From contig NZ_JAJCYB010000027.1 in the NCBI RefSeq assembly GCF_029263155.1, forward strand, positions 1-64,000: a stretch of DNA of 64,000 bases. Direction: 5' to 3'. This DNA comes from Pseudonocardia sp. Its GTDB lineage: Bacteria; Actinomycetota; Actinomycetes; Mycobacteriales; Pseudonocardiaceae. The position numbers were made by a program, and so were the translations under genes. Below are positions 63,418 through 64,000 of this stretch, in pieces (position 1 is the stretch's first letter; the number at the start of each line of letters is the position of its first letter). A model generated the notes under the pieces. That model was not told the origin of the DNA and made no database searches. It saw nothing but the letters and a program-made list of their open reading frames with translations.

Positions 63418-64000
63418 GTGACAGCCGTTGCCCCGAAGCCGATCACGTCGCGCCCGTACCCGGCGCGGCGGACCGGCAAGGGTTCCACGTTCCTGAAGAT
63501 GATCAGGACCACGGACCCCAAGGACATCGCGATCCTGTACATGGTCACGTCGTTCGGCTTCTTCCTGGCCGGCGGGGCGATGGCCCTGCTGATGCGCGGC
63601 GAGCTGGCGGTGCCGGGGCAGCAGTTCCTGTCCAACGAGCAGTACAACCAGCTGTTCACCATGCACGGCACGATCATGCTGCTGCTCTACGCCACGCCGA
63701 TCCTGTTCGGTTTCGCCAACTACATCGTGCCGCTGCAGATCGGCGCGCCCGACGTCGCGTTCCCGCGGCTCAACGCGTTCTCCTACTGGCTGTTCCTCTT
63801 CGGCGGCCTCATGGTGATGGCCGGGTTCCTGACCCCCGGCGGGGCGGCGGACTTCGGCTGGTTCGCCTACACGCCGCTGTCCACCGCCACGTACTCACCG
63901 GGAGCGGGCGGCGACCTGTGGATCACCGGGTTGATCGTCGCCGGCCTGGGCACCATCCTCGGCGGCGTCAACTTCATCACCACGATCGTCTGCATGCGCG
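63418..64000 (+). CDS. ctaD: Cytochrome c oxidase subunit I (5' part)
   Basis: First about 194 residues of aa3-type oxidase subunit I, cut by the window end. Start GTG 63418 behind AGGGAG. Actinobacterial N-terminus [36 protein letters not shown], helix [19 protein letters not shown], then [41 protein letters not shown] with the low-spin heme histidine in TMHGT. Confidence 0.95.
   Translation, partial: MTAVAPKPITSRPYPARRTGKGSTFLKMIRTTDPKDIAILYMVTSFGFFLAGGAMALLMRGELAVPGQQFLSNEQYNQLFTMHGTIMLLLYATPILFGFANYIVPLQIGAPDVAFPRLNAFSYWLFLFGGLMVMAGFLTPGGAADFGWFAYTPLSTATYSPGAGGDLWITGLIVAGLGTILGGVNFITTIVCMR

Overview
High-GC actinobacterial chromosome, most likely Pseudonocardia or a close relative. The basis is very high third-position GC, many GTG starts, many 4-bp ATGA/GTGA gene overlaps, an actinobacterial tmRNA tag (ADSNQRDFALAA), a cobalt-type nitrile hydratase like that of Pseudonocardia, a rifampicin monooxygenase with its rifamycin-associated element, and an NDMA-type alcohol dehydrogenase. 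No phage, integrase or CRISPR array is visible; the only clear mobile element is a group II intron at the left edge.

Layout. 1-6.7 kb: group II intron directly upstream of smpB, an amidohydrolase, a large RyR-domain protein, then ssrA (tmRNA) with a strong terminator, so both trans-translation components sit together. 6.7-10 kb: SRPBCC protein, TerD-AIM24 fusion, saccharopine-dehydrogenase-like reductase. 10-16.1 kb: a tight six-gene minus-strand operon for biuret/allophanate nitrogen scavenging (amidase half of allophanate hydrolase, two biuret-hydrolase-like proteins, NCS2 permease, AtzH-like protein, detached C-terminal domain of allophanate hydrolase), with a FadR-type GntR regulator upstream that has tandem palindromic operators. 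16.1-22 kb: VapBC, MFS, VIT transporter, FeS photolyase, MauE/DoxX and DsbA-like redox pair, tRNA-Ala(GGC). 22-31.4 kb: EfeB/EfeO iron system with an iron-box-like site, TauD-like dioxygenase, peptide/nickel/opine-type ABC importer without its ATPases, divergent MFS exporter, rifampicin monooxygenase with its RAE site. 31.7-41.1 kb: TauE/SafE exporter, then a complete nitrile-to-acid operon (amidase, nitrile hydratase beta, alpha, accessory protein) preceded by an ArsR regulator and an unusual SRPBCC-amide sensor fusion; then an ECF sigma factor with a three-module VOC protein. 41.1-50 kb: REP-like palindrome, hydrolases, LLM oxidoreductase, pyruvate phosphate dikinase, DUF4143 ATPase. 50-56.1 kb: aerobic benzoyl-CoA (box) pathway (7Fe ferredoxin, BoxB, BoxC, benzoate-CoA ligase) interrupted by a MazEF-type toxin-antitoxin pair. 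56.2-64 kb: NDMA-type alcohol dehydrogenase with a MoxR-VWA fusion, DUF3558 lipoprotein, PIG-L deacetylase, a second AAA ATPase behind tandem operators, FetB-like permease and the start of ctaD.

Functional picture: a versatile soil-type heterotroph able to take nitrogen from biuret/allophanate and nitriles/amides and carbon from benzoate, with resistance and metal-uptake functions. Coordinates of starts were chosen by ribosome-binding sites, overlaps and family length; functions are by recognition of motifs and family resemblance from sequence alone, with no database search.
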